From NCBI GenBank assembly GCA_013364255.1, contig CP054936.1, forward strand, positions 8,016,353 through 8,080,352: a stretch of DNA of 64,000 nt, written 5' to 3'. Numbering within the stretch: the stretch's first letter is position 1; every line of letters starts with the position of its first letter. The notes under the pieces were generated by a model. It did no database searches, was not told the origin of the DNA, and saw only the letters and a list, made by a program, of their open reading frames with translations. Source of the stretch: Streptomyces seoulensis (GTDB taxonomy: Bacteria > Actinomycetota > Actinomycetes > Streptomycetales > Streptomycetaceae). Below, one piece after another: positions 37,005 through 45,317 of this stretch. The translations under genes and the position numbers were made by a program.

Positions 37005-37610
37005 ATGGACACGGACGACACCGCCCCGCCCGCCCGGCTGCTCGTCGCCGGCGTCGGCAACATCTTCCTCGCCGACGACGCCTTCGGCCCCGAGGTGCTG
37101 CGCGCCCTCCAGGACCGTCCGCTGCCGCCCGAGGTCCGGGTGCGCGACTTCGGCATCCGCGGACTGGACCTCGCCTACGAACTGCTCACCGGGTACGACA
37201 CCGCCGTCCTCGTCGACGCCGCCCCGCGCGGCCACCGGCCCGGCACCCTGTCGCTGATCGAGGCGGAGCCGCCGGCCGGCGCCGCCTGCGCCCCGCCGGA
37301 GGCGCACGGCATGGACCCGGCCAGGGTGCTGGCCCTGGCCGCCCATCTCGGCGACGGCCCGCTGCCGCGCGTCCTCGTGCTGGCCTGCGAACCCGAGAGG
37401 GTGCCGCGCGGCGACGAGGACATCATGCCGGGGCTCAGCACCCCGGTCCGTGAGGCCGTCGAGCACGCCGTCACCGCCCTGCACACCATGGTCCCGGTGC
37501 TGCTCGCCGACCCCGCGGCCACCCCGCCGTTGCGCCGCCCGGACGAATCCGCGCCGCCGCACACGGCTGCGCTGCCGCGCCTGGCGGCCGAAGCGGCCCA
37601 GGATCGGTGA
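37005..37610 (+). CDS. Hydrogenase maturation protease
   Basis: A 201-residue HyaD/HycI-type endopeptidase. It begins LVAGVGNIFLADDAFGPEV, whose acidic residue binds nickel in the family, followed by DFGIRGLDLAYELL and DAAPRGHRPGT (second metal ligand region); the C-terminal ~35 residues are disordered. It removes the C-terminal peptide of the nickel-loaded large subunit after the final histidine, locking the active site. Its likely substrate is the large subunit at 45.3-47.1 kb. It is the first gene of the plus-strand maturation operon; hypB follows 67 bases later. Confidence 0.9.
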   Translation: MDTDDTAPPARLLVAGVGNIFLADDAFGPEVLRALQDRPLPPEVRVRDFGIRGLDLAYELLTGYDTAVLVDAAPRGHRPGTLSLIEAEPPAGAACAPPEAHGMDPARVLALAAHLGDGPLPRVLVLACEPERVPRGDEDIMPGLSTPVREAVEHAVTALHTMVPVLLADPAATPPLRRPDESAPPHTAALPRLAAEAAQDR

Positions 37611-37677
37611 GGGGCCCGGTCCCCGCGCCGCGCCCGGCGGACCGTCCCCTTCCGCACCGACCCCGAGGAGATGCGCC

Positions 37678-38571
37678 ATGTGCCGGTCCGTCGACGTCCA
37701 GCAGGCCGTGCTCGCCAAGAACGACGGCCTGGCCGACGCCCTGCGCGAGGAGCTGACCCGACGGGGCGTCACGGTGGTCAACCTGCTGTCCAGCCCCGGC
37801 AGCGGCAAGACCGAACTGCTCGGCCGGGTGCTGGCCCGCGCCGTCGAGCGGGGCGTGCCGGTCGCCGCGCTCACCGCGGACCTGGCCACCGAGAACGACG
37901 CCCGCCGGCTGGCCCGTTCGGGCGCCTCGGTGCGGCAGGTCCTCACCGACGGCCTGTGCCACCTGGAGGCCCGTCAGGTGCGCAGCCGGCTGGAGGGCTG
38001 GCTCCCGGCCCACACCGCGGTGCTGTTCGTGGAGAACGTCGGCAACCTCGTCTGCCCGGCCTCCTACGACCTCGGCGAGCGGCTGCGGATCGTGCTGATG
38101 GCGGTCACCGAGGGCGAGGACAAGCCGCTGAAGTACCCCACCGCCTTCGGCTCCGCCCACCTCGTCGTGACCACCAAGACCGACCTAGCCGGGCCCGCCG
38201 GCTTCGACGAGGCCGCCTTCCGGGCGAACGTGCGGCGGGTCAACCCCGGGGTGGAGATCGTACGGACCTGCGCCCGCACCGGCGACGGCGTCGACACCGT
38301 CCTGGAACGGGCCCTCGCCACCCGCCACGCGCCCCCCGCGCACCGCCCGCCGCTGGCCCCCCGCCCCCACGACCACGGCCACACCCACGACACCCCGCAC
38401 GACGACGCCCACACTCAGGGTCGCACCCGCACCCCCGAGCACGGTCACACCCACGGCCACGAGCACGACGACGCGCGCCCCCACCCCGAGCACCCCGGTC
38501 ACCCCGCGCACGACGGCGCCCCCGGCCACCCCCACCCCGCGCCGCCCGTCACCCCCGCCCCCGCCTCATGA
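37678..38571 (+). CDS. hypB: Hydrogenase nickel incorporation GTPase HypB
   Basis: A 297-residue SIMIBI GTPase. The P-loop is SSPGSGKTEL at about 38-47. It has DLATENDARR, GLCHLEARQV with the Cys-His metal site at the dimer interface, ENVGNLVCP and TKTDL (base recognition). With HypA it loads nickel into the large subunit. Family members with a nickel-storing histidine-rich stretch usually carry it near the N-terminus; here residues ~218-290 form a C-terminal tail with about 19 histidines. The stop overlaps the hypF start (ATGA). Confidence 0.94.
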   Translation: MCRSVDVQQAVLAKNDGLADALREELTRRGVTVVNLLSSPGSGKTELLGRVLARAVERGVPVAALTADLATENDARRLARSGASVRQVLTDGLCHLEARQVRSRLEGWLPAHTAVLFVENVGNLVCPASYDLGERLRIVLMAVTEGEDKPLKYPTAFGSAHLVVTTKTDLAGPAGFDEAAFRANVRRVNPGVEIVRTCARTGDGVDTVLERALATRHAPPAHRPPLAPRPHDHGHTHDTPHDDAHTQGRTRTPEHGHTHGHEHDDARPHPEHPGHPAHDGAPGHPHPAPPVTPAPAS

Positions 38572-40919
38572 CCGCCCCGGCCACCGGCCCGGTGCGCCGT
38601 CGGCTCACCGTGCGGGGCACCGTGCAGGGCGTGGGCTTCCGGCCGTACGTGCACCGCCTCGCCGCCGACCTGGCGCTGGCCGGGTTCGTGAGCAACACCG
38701 CGAGCGGTGTGCTGATCGAGGTCGAGGGACCGGCGGACGGCGTCGCCCGGTTCTGCGACCGGCTGACCCGGCGGCCGCCGCCGCTGGCCGCCGTCACCGG
38801 CGTCGGCGCCGAGGAACTGCCCGCCACCGGCGGCACCGCCCCGTTCGCCATCCGCCCCACCGAGGGCTCCACCGGGCGCACCCACCTCCCGCCCGACACC
38901 GCCACCTGCCCCGACTGCCTGCGCGAACTGGCCGACCCCGCCGACCGCCGGCACCGGCACCCCTTCATCACCTGCACCCACTGCGGCCCCCGCTTCACCA
39001 TCGCCACCGCGATGCCCTACGACCGCCCCGCCACCACCATGGCCGGCTTCCCGCTGTGCCCCGCCTGCGCCCGCGAGTACGCCGACCCCGGCGACCGGCG
39101 CTTCCACGCCCAGCCCGTCGCCTGCCCCGACTGCGGCCCCCGGCTGCGGCTGGAGCCCGCCGAGGGCAGCGGACTGCGCCCGGCCCGGGACGCCGAGGCG
39201 CTCACCGCGGCCCGGGCCCTCCTCGCCGCCGGACGCGTCGTCGCCGTCAAGGGCGTCGGCGGCTACCACCTGGCCTGCGACGCCACCGACGCGCGCGCCG
39301 TCGCCACCCTGCGCGCGCGCAAGGAACGCGGCGGCAAGGCGTTCGCGGTGATGTGCGCGGACCTGGCCACCGCCGAGCGGATCGCCGACCTGACCGAGGG
39401 CGAGCGGACCGCGCTCACCGGCCCAGCTCGCCCCATCGTCCTGCTGCGCCGCCGCACCCGCCCCGACGGCCTCCGCGTCTGCGCCGAGGTGTGCCCCGGC
39501 AGCCCCCACATCGGCGTCCTGCTGCCCTACACCCCCGTGCACACCCTGCTGTTCGGCCTGCCCGGCGACCCGCCCGGCCCCCGCGTGCTCGTCATGACCA
39601 GCGGCAACCGCTCCGGCGAGCCCATCGTCACCGACGACGCCGAGGCGCCGACCCGCCTCGCCGGCCTCGCCGACGCCTGGCTCGCCCACGACCGCCCCAT
39701 CGCCGTACCGTGCGACGACTCGCTGCTGCGGGTGCGTCCCGACGGCACCGGACAGACGCTGCGCCGCTCCCGCGGCCACGTGCCGCGCCCGCTGGGCCTC
39801 CCGCTCCCGGTGCGCCCCGCCCTCGCGGTGGGCGGCGACCTGAAGAACGCGCCCTGCGTCGGCGAGGGTGAGCACGCCTGGCTCGGACCGCACATCGGCG
39901 ACCTGGGCGACCTGGCCGGCCTGGAGGCGGCCGGCCGGGCCGAGCGGCACCTGCTGCGGCTGACCGCGGTCACCCCGCGTCTCGTCGCCGCCGACCGGCA
40001 CCCCGGCTACCACTCGGCCCGCCTGGCCCGCCGACGGGCCGCCGAACTGACCGGCGGTGAACCGGTGTTCGTGCAGCACCACCACGCGCACATCGCCTCC
40101 GCGATGGCCGAACACGGGCTCGACGGCGCCCGCCCGGTGATCGGCGTCGCCTTCGACGGCACCGGCTACGGCGACGACGGCACCGTGTGGGGCGGCGAGG
40201 TGCTGCTCGCCGACTACGCCGGCCACCGCCGCTTCGCCCACCTCGCCCCCGCACCGCTGCCCGGCGGCGACGCCGCGGTGGCCAACCCGTGCCGGGTCGC
40301 GCTCGCCCGGCTGTGGGCCGCGGGGCTCGACTGGGCGCCCGACCTGCCCAGCGTCGCCGCCTGCCCGCCCGAGGAACTGCGCCTCCTGAGACGGCAGTTG
40401 GAGCGCGGGCTCGCCTGTGTGCCGACCTCCAGCATGGGGCGCCTCTTCGACGCCGTCTCCTCCCTCGCCGGAGTCTGCCACCGCGCCGGCTACGAGGCGC
40501 AGGCCGCCCTGGAACTGGAAGCGGCGGCCACCGAGGCCCGGGACGCGGACGGAGCGGCCTACCCCTTCGGGTTCACCGACGGGGTAGGCCCGCTGCGCTG
40601 TGACCCCGCGCCCATGCTGCGCGCCCTCCTCGCCGACCGGCGGCGCGGCACACCGGCGCCCGTCCTCGCGGCCCGGTTCCACCGCGGGGTGGCGCGGGCG
40701 GTCGCGGAGATCTGCCGGCGCGCCCGCGCGGCCACCGGCCTGACCACCGTCGTCCTCAGCGGCGGCGTCTTCGCCAACGGCCTGCTGGAGGAGGAGTGCG
40801 CCGCGCTGCTCGCGGCGGACGGCCTCGCCGTGCTGCGCCACGGCGAAGTCCCGCCCAACGACGGCGGCCTGGCCCTCGGCCAACTGGTCGTGGCGGCGCA
40901 CGAACGGCGCCGCGAGTGA
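38568..40919 (+). CDS. hypF: Carbamoyltransferase HypF
   Basis: The 783-residue enzyme has the full HypF layout: an acylphosphatase domain (about 8-95; VRGTVQGVGFRPYVHRLA), two zinc fingers (about 105-185; CPDCLRELAD, CTHCGPRF, CPACAREY, CPDCGPRL), a YrdC-like domain (about 195-385; KGVGGYHLACDA, TSGNRSGEPI) and a Kae1-like carbamoyltransferase domain (about 410-780; VQHHHAHIASAMAEHG, VVLSGGVFAN). It makes the carbamoyl group that becomes the CN ligands of the NiFe site and hands it to HypE. It is coupled to hypB by four bases. Confidence 0.95.
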   Translation: MTAPATGPVRRRLTVRGTVQGVGFRPYVHRLAADLALAGFVSNTASGVLIEVEGPADGVARFCDRLTRRPPPLAAVTGVGAEELPATGGTAPFAIRPTEGSTGRTHLPPDTATCPDCLRELADPADRRHRHPFITCTHCGPRFTIATAMPYDRPATTMAGFPLCPACAREYADPGDRRFHAQPVACPDCGPRLRLEPAEGSGLRPARDAEALTAARALLAAGRVVAVKGVGGYHLACDATDARAVATLRARKERGGKAFAVMCADLATAERIADLTEGERTALTGPARPIVLLRRRTRPDGLRVCAEVCPGSPHIGVLLPYTPVHTLLFGLPGDPPGPRVLVMTSGNRSGEPIVTDDAEAPTRLAGLADAWLAHDRPIAVPCDDSLLRVRPDGTGQTLRRSRGHVPRPLGLPLPVRPALAVGGDLKNAPCVGEGEHAWLGPHIGDLGDLAGLEAAGRAERHLLRLTAVTPRLVAADRHPGYHSARLARRRAAELTGGEPVFVQHHHAHIASAMAEHGLDGARPVIGVAFDGTGYGDDGTVWGGEVLLADYAGHRRFAHLAPAPLPGGDAAVANPCRVALARLWAAGLDWAPDLPSVAACPPEELRLLRRQLERGLACVPTSSMGRLFDAVSSLAGVCHRAGYEAQAALELEAAATEARDADGAAYPFGFTDGVGPLRCDPAPMLRALLADRRRGTPAPVLAARFHRGVARAVAEICRRARAATGLTTVVLSGGVFANGLLEEECAALLAADGLAVLRHGEVPPNDGGLALGQLVVAAHERRRE

Positions 40920-41026
40920 CCGCGCCGCCCACCTCCGGGCCGCCCCAAGCCGCCGTACGAGCCCGGCCGGACCGCGGCAGCCGGCCCGGCCGGCGGACCA
41001 CCGACAGCGACGAGACGGAGTGACCC

Positions 41027-41362
41027 ATGTGCTTGGCAGTGCCCGGCAAGGTCGTGTCGATCGACCACCGCGCCGACCCGCTCACCGGACTGATCGACTT
41101 CGGCGGAGTGCGAAAACAGGCGTGCCTGGAGTACCTGCCCGACCTGCGGGTGGGCGAGTACGTCATCGTCCACGTCGGCTTCGCCCTGCAACGTCTGGAC
41201 GAGGAGTCGGCCCGCGCGTCCCTGGAGCTGTTCGAGCAACTGGGACTGCTGGAGGAGGAGTTCGGCGACCCCTGGGCGCAGGCGGCGCAGCAGGCCGAAG
41301 GCACGCGGCCGCCGGCGGCGGGCGCCGTCGCGGCCGAGGAGAGCGGGAGTGAGGCCCGGTGA
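41027..41362 (+). CDS. hypC: HypC/HupF family chaperone
   Basis: A 111-residue protein beginning MCLAVPGKVV; Cys2, exposed after methionine removal, binds the iron being decorated with CN and CO. The core (about 1-75) ends in VGFALQRLDEESA, and a Glu/Ala-rich tail follows. With HypD it assembles the Fe(CN)2CO unit and delivers it to the large subunit. The ATG is 107 bases after hypF, with GAGACGGAGT upstream, and its TGA overlaps the GTG of hypD. Confidence 0.94.
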   Translation: MCLAVPGKVVSIDHRADPLTGLIDFGGVRKQACLEYLPDLRVGEYVIVHVGFALQRLDEESARASLELFEQLGLLEEEFGDPWAQAAQQAEGTRPPAAGAVAAEESGSEAR

Positions 41363-42534
41363 AGTACATCGACGAGTTCAACGACCCCGAGCTGGCCCGG
41401 CGGTTGCTGGACGAGATCCGCGCGACGGCCACCCGGCCGTGGGCGCTCATGGAGGTCTGCGGCGGCCAGACCCACTCCATCATCCGGCACGGCATCGACC
41501 AACTCCTGCCTGAACAGGTCGAGTTGATCCACGGTCCCGGCTGTCCGGTGTGCGTGACGCCGCTGGAGATGATCGACAAGGCCCTGGAGATCGCCGCGCG
41601 CCCCGACGTGATCTTCTGCTCCTTCGGGGACATGCTGCGGGTGCCGGGCACCGACCGGGACCTGTTCCGGGTCAAGGGCGAGGGCGGCGACGTACGGGTG
41701 GTGTACTCACCGCTCGACGCCCTCCAGCTGGCCCGCCGGCACCCCGACCGGCAGGTGGTGTTCTTCGCCATCGGCTTCGAGACCACCGCGCCCGCCAACG
41801 CCATGGCCGTCCACCAGGCCCGCCGCCTGGGCCTGGACAACTTCAGCCTGCTCGTCTCCCACGTACGCGTCCCCCCGGCCGTCGAGGCCGTCATGACCGC
41901 CCCCGCCTGCCGGGTGCAGGCGTTCCTGGCCGCCGGACACGTGTGCAGCGTCATGGGCACCGCCGAGTACCCGCGGCTCGCCGAACGCCACCGTGTCCCC
42001 ATCGTGGTCACCGGCTTCGAGCCGCTGGACATCCTGGAGGGCATCCGCCGCGCCGTCCACCAGCTCGAACGCGGCGAGCACCGGGTGGAGAACGCCTACC
42101 CGCGCGCGGTGCGCGAGAGCGGCAACCCGGCCGCGCTGCGCATGCTGGAGGAAGTCTTCGAGGTCACCGACCGCGCCTGGCGCGGCATCGGACGCATCCC
42201 GGCCAGCGGCTGGCGGCTCTCGGACGCCTACCGCGTTCACGACGCCGAGCACCGCTTCGACGTCTCCGGCATCCGCACCGAGGAACCCGCGGTGTGCCGC
42301 GCCGGCGAGGTGCTCCAGGGCCTGGTCAAACCCACCGAGTGCGCCGCCTTCGGCACGACGTGCACCCCGCGCACCCCGCTCGGCGCCACCATGGTCTCCA
42401 GCGAGGGCGCCTGCGCCGCCTACTACCTGTACCGCCGGATGGGCGCACCGGCCGCCGTCCAGGGCGCCCCCGTCCCGGTGCGCACGCCCCAGGGCTCGCG
42501 CAGCCCGCAGGAGGAGATGAACCCCGTTGGCTGA
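41359..42534 (+). CDS. hypD: Hydrogenase formation protein HypD
   Basis: The 391-residue protein contains the conserved segments MEVCGGQTHSIIRHGIDQLLP, HGPGCPVCVTP, GFETTAPANAMAV, and the C-terminal iron-sulphur cysteines in the CRAGEVLQGLVKPTECAAFG to CTPRTPLGATMVS region. HypD holds the iron during ligand attachment and has redox-active thiols. The GTG at 41359 overlaps the hypC stop. The last ~35 residues (after YLYRRMG) are a Pro/Gln-rich extension ending beyond the hypE start. Confidence 0.95.
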   Translation: MKYIDEFNDPELARRLLDEIRATATRPWALMEVCGGQTHSIIRHGIDQLLPEQVELIHGPGCPVCVTPLEMIDKALEIAARPDVIFCSFGDMLRVPGTDRDLFRVKGEGGDVRVVYSPLDALQLARRHPDRQVVFFAIGFETTAPANAMAVHQARRLGLDNFSLLVSHVRVPPAVEAVMTAPACRVQAFLAAGHVCSVMGTAEYPRLAERHRVPIVVTGFEPLDILEGIRRAVHQLERGEHRVENAYPRAVRESGNPAALRMLEEVFEVTDRAWRGIGRIPASGWRLSDAYRVHDAEHRFDVSGIRTEEPAVCRAGEVLQGLVKPTECAAFGTTCTPRTPLGATMVSSEGACAAYYLYRRMGAPAAVQGAPVPVRTPQGSRSPQEEMNPVG

Positions 42535-43609
42535 ACTGGCTCCCGCGGCGGCCGAGGCCCCCGTCGACCCCGTGAACTGGACCTGCCCCGTCCCGCTGCG
42601 CGACCAGCCGGTCGTGGTCATGGGCCACGGCGGCGGCGGCGCCCTGTCCGCCGAACTGATCCAGGACATCTTCGCCCCCGCCTACGGCAACCCCGTCCTG
42701 GCCGCCATGGGCGACTCCGCCGTCCTCCACCTGGGCGGCGCCCGGCTGGCCTTCTCCACCGACTCCTACGTCGTACGGCCGCTGTTCTTCCCCGGCGGCA
42801 GCCTCGGCGACCTGGCGGTCAACGGCACCGTCAACGACCTGGCGATGAGCGGCGCCCGGCCCGCCTACCTCTCCGCCGCCTTCGTGCTGGAGGAGGGCGT
42901 GGAACTGGCCGTGGTCGACCGGATCGCCCGGGCCATGGGCGCGGCGGCCGAGGCGGCCGGCGTCACCGTGGCCACCGGCGACACCAAGGTGGTGGAGGCC
43001 GGCCACGGCGACGGCGTCTACGTCACCACCGCCGGCGTGGGCCTGGTCCCCGAAGGGGTGGACATCCGCCCGCAGCGGGCCAGGCCCGGCGACGCCGTCA
43101 TCGTCAGCGGCCCCATCGGACTGCACGGCGTGGCCGTCATGAGCGTCCGCGAGGGCCTGGAGTTCGGTGTCGAGATCGCCAGCGACACCGCGCCCCTGGC
43201 GGACCTGGTGGCGACCATGCTGGCCGTCACCCCGGACGTGCACGTCCTGCGCGACCCCACCCGCGGCGGACTCGCCGCCTCCCTCAACGAGATCGCCCGC
43301 GCCTCCGGCACCGGAGTGCGGCTGGCCGAGCGCGCGATCCCCGTCCCGGAGGCCGTCGCCAACGCCTGCGGCTTCCTCGGCCTCGACCCGCTCTACGTGG
43401 CCAACGAGGGCCGGCTCGTCGCGTTCGTGCCGCCCGCCGACGCCGAAGCCGTCCTCGACGCCCTGCACGCCCACCCGCAGGGCGTCGGCGCCGCGCTGAT
43501 CGGCGAGTGCGTCGCCGAGCATCCCGGCATGGTCGTCGTCGCCACCGGACTCGGCGGCACCCGCGTGGTGGACCTGCCGCTGGGCGAACAACTCCCGCGC
43601 ATCTGCTGA
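42527..43609 (+). CDS. hypE: Carbamoyl dehydratase HypE
   Basis: A 360-residue ATP-dependent dehydratase of the PurM-like fold, with VMGHGGGGALSAELIQ near 27, FSTDSYVV, GDLAVNGTVNDLAMSGA and RDPTRGGLAASLNEIA. It ends in L-P-R-I-C: the C-terminal cysteine receives the carbamoyl from HypF and turns it into thiocyanate. The likely start is TTG 42527, preceded by AGGAGGAG and overlapping hypD by eight bases; GTG 42571 is the alternative. It is the last gene of the maturation operon and is followed by a hairpin. Confidence 0.94.
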   Translation: MAELAPAAAEAPVDPVNWTCPVPLRDQPVVVMGHGGGGALSAELIQDIFAPAYGNPVLAAMGDSAVLHLGGARLAFSTDSYVVRPLFFPGGSLGDLAVNGTVNDLAMSGARPAYLSAAFVLEEGVELAVVDRIARAMGAAAEAAGVTVATGDTKVVEAGHGDGVYVTTAGVGLVPEGVDIRPQRARPGDAVIVSGPIGLHGVAVMSVREGLEFGVEIASDTAPLADLVATMLAVTPDVHVLRDPTRGGLAASLNEIARASGTGVRLAERAIPVPEAVANACGFLGLDPLYVANEGRLVAFVPPADAEAVLDALHAHPQGVGAALIGECVAEHPGMVVVATGLGGTRVVDLPLGEQLPRIC

Positions 43610-43632
43610 TCCGTTCCCCACCAGAAGCAGCG

Positions 43633-43663
43633 GCCCCGCCGGCGCCTCGGACGCCGACGGGGC
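43633..43663. terminator. Bidirectional hairpin between hypE and hypA
   Basis: GCCCCGCCGGCG pairs with CGCCGACGGGGC with one mismatch around a seven-base loop. It is 24 bases after hypE and 21 bases beyond the convergent hypA stop, closing both hydrogenase operons. Confidence 0.75.
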
Positions 43664-43683
43664 GCTTCACACGTGACGCCGTG

Positions 43684-44043
43684 TCACTCGACGGACGCGG
43701 TATCCGATTCGATCCGGATGATCTGCAACTCCCGCCCGCTGCGCAGATCCTGTGAGGGGTGGTCGCAGCGCGGGCACCAGAAGAAGGGCGGCATGCCCAC
43801 CGCGAACTCGGCCGCGCACGGATCGCAGTACGCCCGCGCCGCCACCTGTTCCACCACGAGCCGGGCGCCCGCCAGCGCGGTGCCCTCCCGGGCCGCCTCG
43901 AAGGCGAAGTCCAGCGCGTCGGGCACCACTCCGGACAGCTCGCCCACCCGCACCGTCACCGCCGAGACGCTCTCCGTCCCGTCCGCCAGGGCGAGTTCCC
44001 CGGCCCGCTCCACGATCGCGGTCGCGATCGACAACTCGTGCAC
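43684..44043 (-). CDS. hypA: Hydrogenase nickel metallochaperone HypA
   Basis: A 119-residue protein. MHEL at the start contains the nickel ligand His2, and the zinc finger uses CDPC (near 73-76) and CPRC (near 90-93). It passes nickel to the large subunit with HypB. It is the last gene of the minus-strand structural operon, whereas the other hyp genes are on the opposite strand, so nickel chaperone and GTPase come from separate transcripts. Confidence 0.95.
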   Translation of the reverse strand: MHELSIATAIVERAGELALADGTESVSAVTVRVGELSGVVPDALDFAFEAAREGTALAGARLVVEQVAARAYCDPCAAEFAVGMPPFFWCPRCDHPSQDLRSGRELQIIRIESDTASVE

Positions 44044-44124
44044 GTCACCTCCCTGATGTTCGGCGCCGTCCGCCCCACGCCGCCTGCCGGACCGGCGCCC
44101 GCTCCCGCCGTCCGCGACGTCCGC

Positions 44125-44721
44125 TCACGACCGCTCGGTCAGCTGCTCGAAGAACTCCGCGACGGCGGGCCACACCCGGCCGCCGCCCGACAGACCGCGC
44201 CACTCCCGGCGCACGACGGCCACCATCCGGAAGCAGTCGTCGACGGGGACGATCCAGTGATGGTCGAGCCCGTGCACGGTGTTCACGAGCAGCGCCTCCA
44301 CATCCGGTTCCATCGACGCGAGTTCGGGGCTTCGCTCACCGGCCAGCCGCCAGGCCGCCGCGTCCACCTCCCACCGCATGGACCCGGCGGGGCTCGGCCC
44401 CTCGGCGGTGACCGAGCCGTCGGCATGCGGCACGAAGAACACCAGGCCGACCGGCACCCCCAGGGCCTGGGTGTCCACCCGGTCCAGCCGAAGCCGCCGC
44501 CGGGGGACGGGCCGGAAGTGGCCGCCGGCCGTCCCGTCCCCGGCGAACAGCAGCGAACAGGGACGACAGGCGCACCGCACCTCCGCCCGCTCCACGTCGT
44601 ACAGATGGGGGTGTTCCCCGGCCACCGGGGCGGCGCACAGCTCGCACACCTCCGTGGCCGCTGCCGCCGTCCGGTCGGCCGAGGACCGGATCAGCCGGGC
44701 CAGCGCCCCGCCCTCGGTCAC
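44125..44721 (-). CDS. DUF5947 family hydrogenase-cluster protein
   Basis: A 198-residue protein with an N-terminal zinc-finger-like cysteine set (CELC near 26 and a second set in RCACRPCSLLF near 50), followed by FFVPHADGSVTAEGPSPAG and a C-terminal ALLVNTVHGLDHHWIVPVDDCFRMVAVVR segment. DUF5947 is, as I recall, found almost only in actinobacterial NiFe hydrogenase operons, next to a NifU-like gene as here. Its role is unknown; a metal- or cofactor-handling accessory is likely. The start overlaps the stop of the NifU-like gene. Confidence 0.8.
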   Translation of the reverse strand: MTEGGALARLIRSSADRTAAAATEVCELCAAPVAGEHPHLYDVERAEVRCACRPCSLLFAGDGTAGGHFRPVPRRRLRLDRVDTQALGVPVGLVFFVPHADGSVTAEGPSPAGSMRWEVDAAAWRLAGERSPELASMEPDVEALLVNTVHGLDHHWIVPVDDCFRMVAVVRREWRGLSGGGRVWPAVAEFFEQLTERS

Positions 44722-45317
44722 CGCGTCTCCCGCGTCCGGGCCGCGCCGCCGTCCCGGACCGTCAGCGTGCCCAGCGGTACGAACGCCGGCGCCGACCGCC
44801 GCTCCTCCGGCACCGGCTCCACCGCCGTCAGCTCCGGAGCCGCGGCGAGGACCGCCTCACGCACCGCCTCCGCGACGTCCGCCGTGCCGCCGCCGCTGCC
44901 GCACCCCGAGCCGCACCCGCCGCCCGTGCTCAGGCGCACCCGGGCCACCTGCCCGTCCAGACCGGCCCATTCCACATCGCCGCCGCGTTCGCGCACGGCC
45001 GGCCGCAGCCGCTCCACCGCCCGGGCGGCCCGGCGCTCCGGGGGCTCGGGATGGACCCCGTGCAGCACCAGCAGGTGCCCCACCAGGTCGTCCTCGGCGA
45101 GCTGTTCGGCGAACGGCCCGTCCGCGCGCTCCACCACCCGGGTCAGCGCCTCGCCGTAGACCTCGGTGAGCAGCCCCACCGCCTCCAGCGCGGAGCGCAC
45201 GGTGGGACCGGGCGCGGACTCCAGTCCCGCGAGCAACTCGTCGATCCTTGCGAGCCGCGCCTCGACCTCCGGGTCCCCGAGCCGGCCGCCGGGGGAGTCG
45301 TGCTCCGGCTCGCTCAC
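44718..45317 (-). CDS. NifU-like domain protein of the hydrogenase cluster
   Basis: The 199-residue product has an N-terminal helical part (about 10-95) and a degenerate NifU C-terminal-like domain (about 100-170). Its cysteines are in a glycine-rich loop, GGGCGSGCGSGG, rather than the plain CxxC of the family. It may carry or transfer an iron-sulphur unit for the hydrogenase or an associated electron carrier. It starts at GTG 45317, overlapping the large-subunit stop by four bases, and its own stop overlaps the DUF5947 start, so translation is coupled through three genes. Confidence 0.75.
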   Translation of the reverse strand: MSEPEHDSPGGRLGDPEVEARLARIDELLAGLESAPGPTVRSALEAVGLLTEVYGEALTRVVERADGPFAEQLAEDDLVGHLLVLHGVHPEPPERRAARAVERLRPAVRERGGDVEWAGLDGQVARVRLSTGGGCGSGCGSGGGTADVAEAVREAVLAAAPELTAVEPVPEERRSAPAFVPLGTLTVRDGGAARTRETR

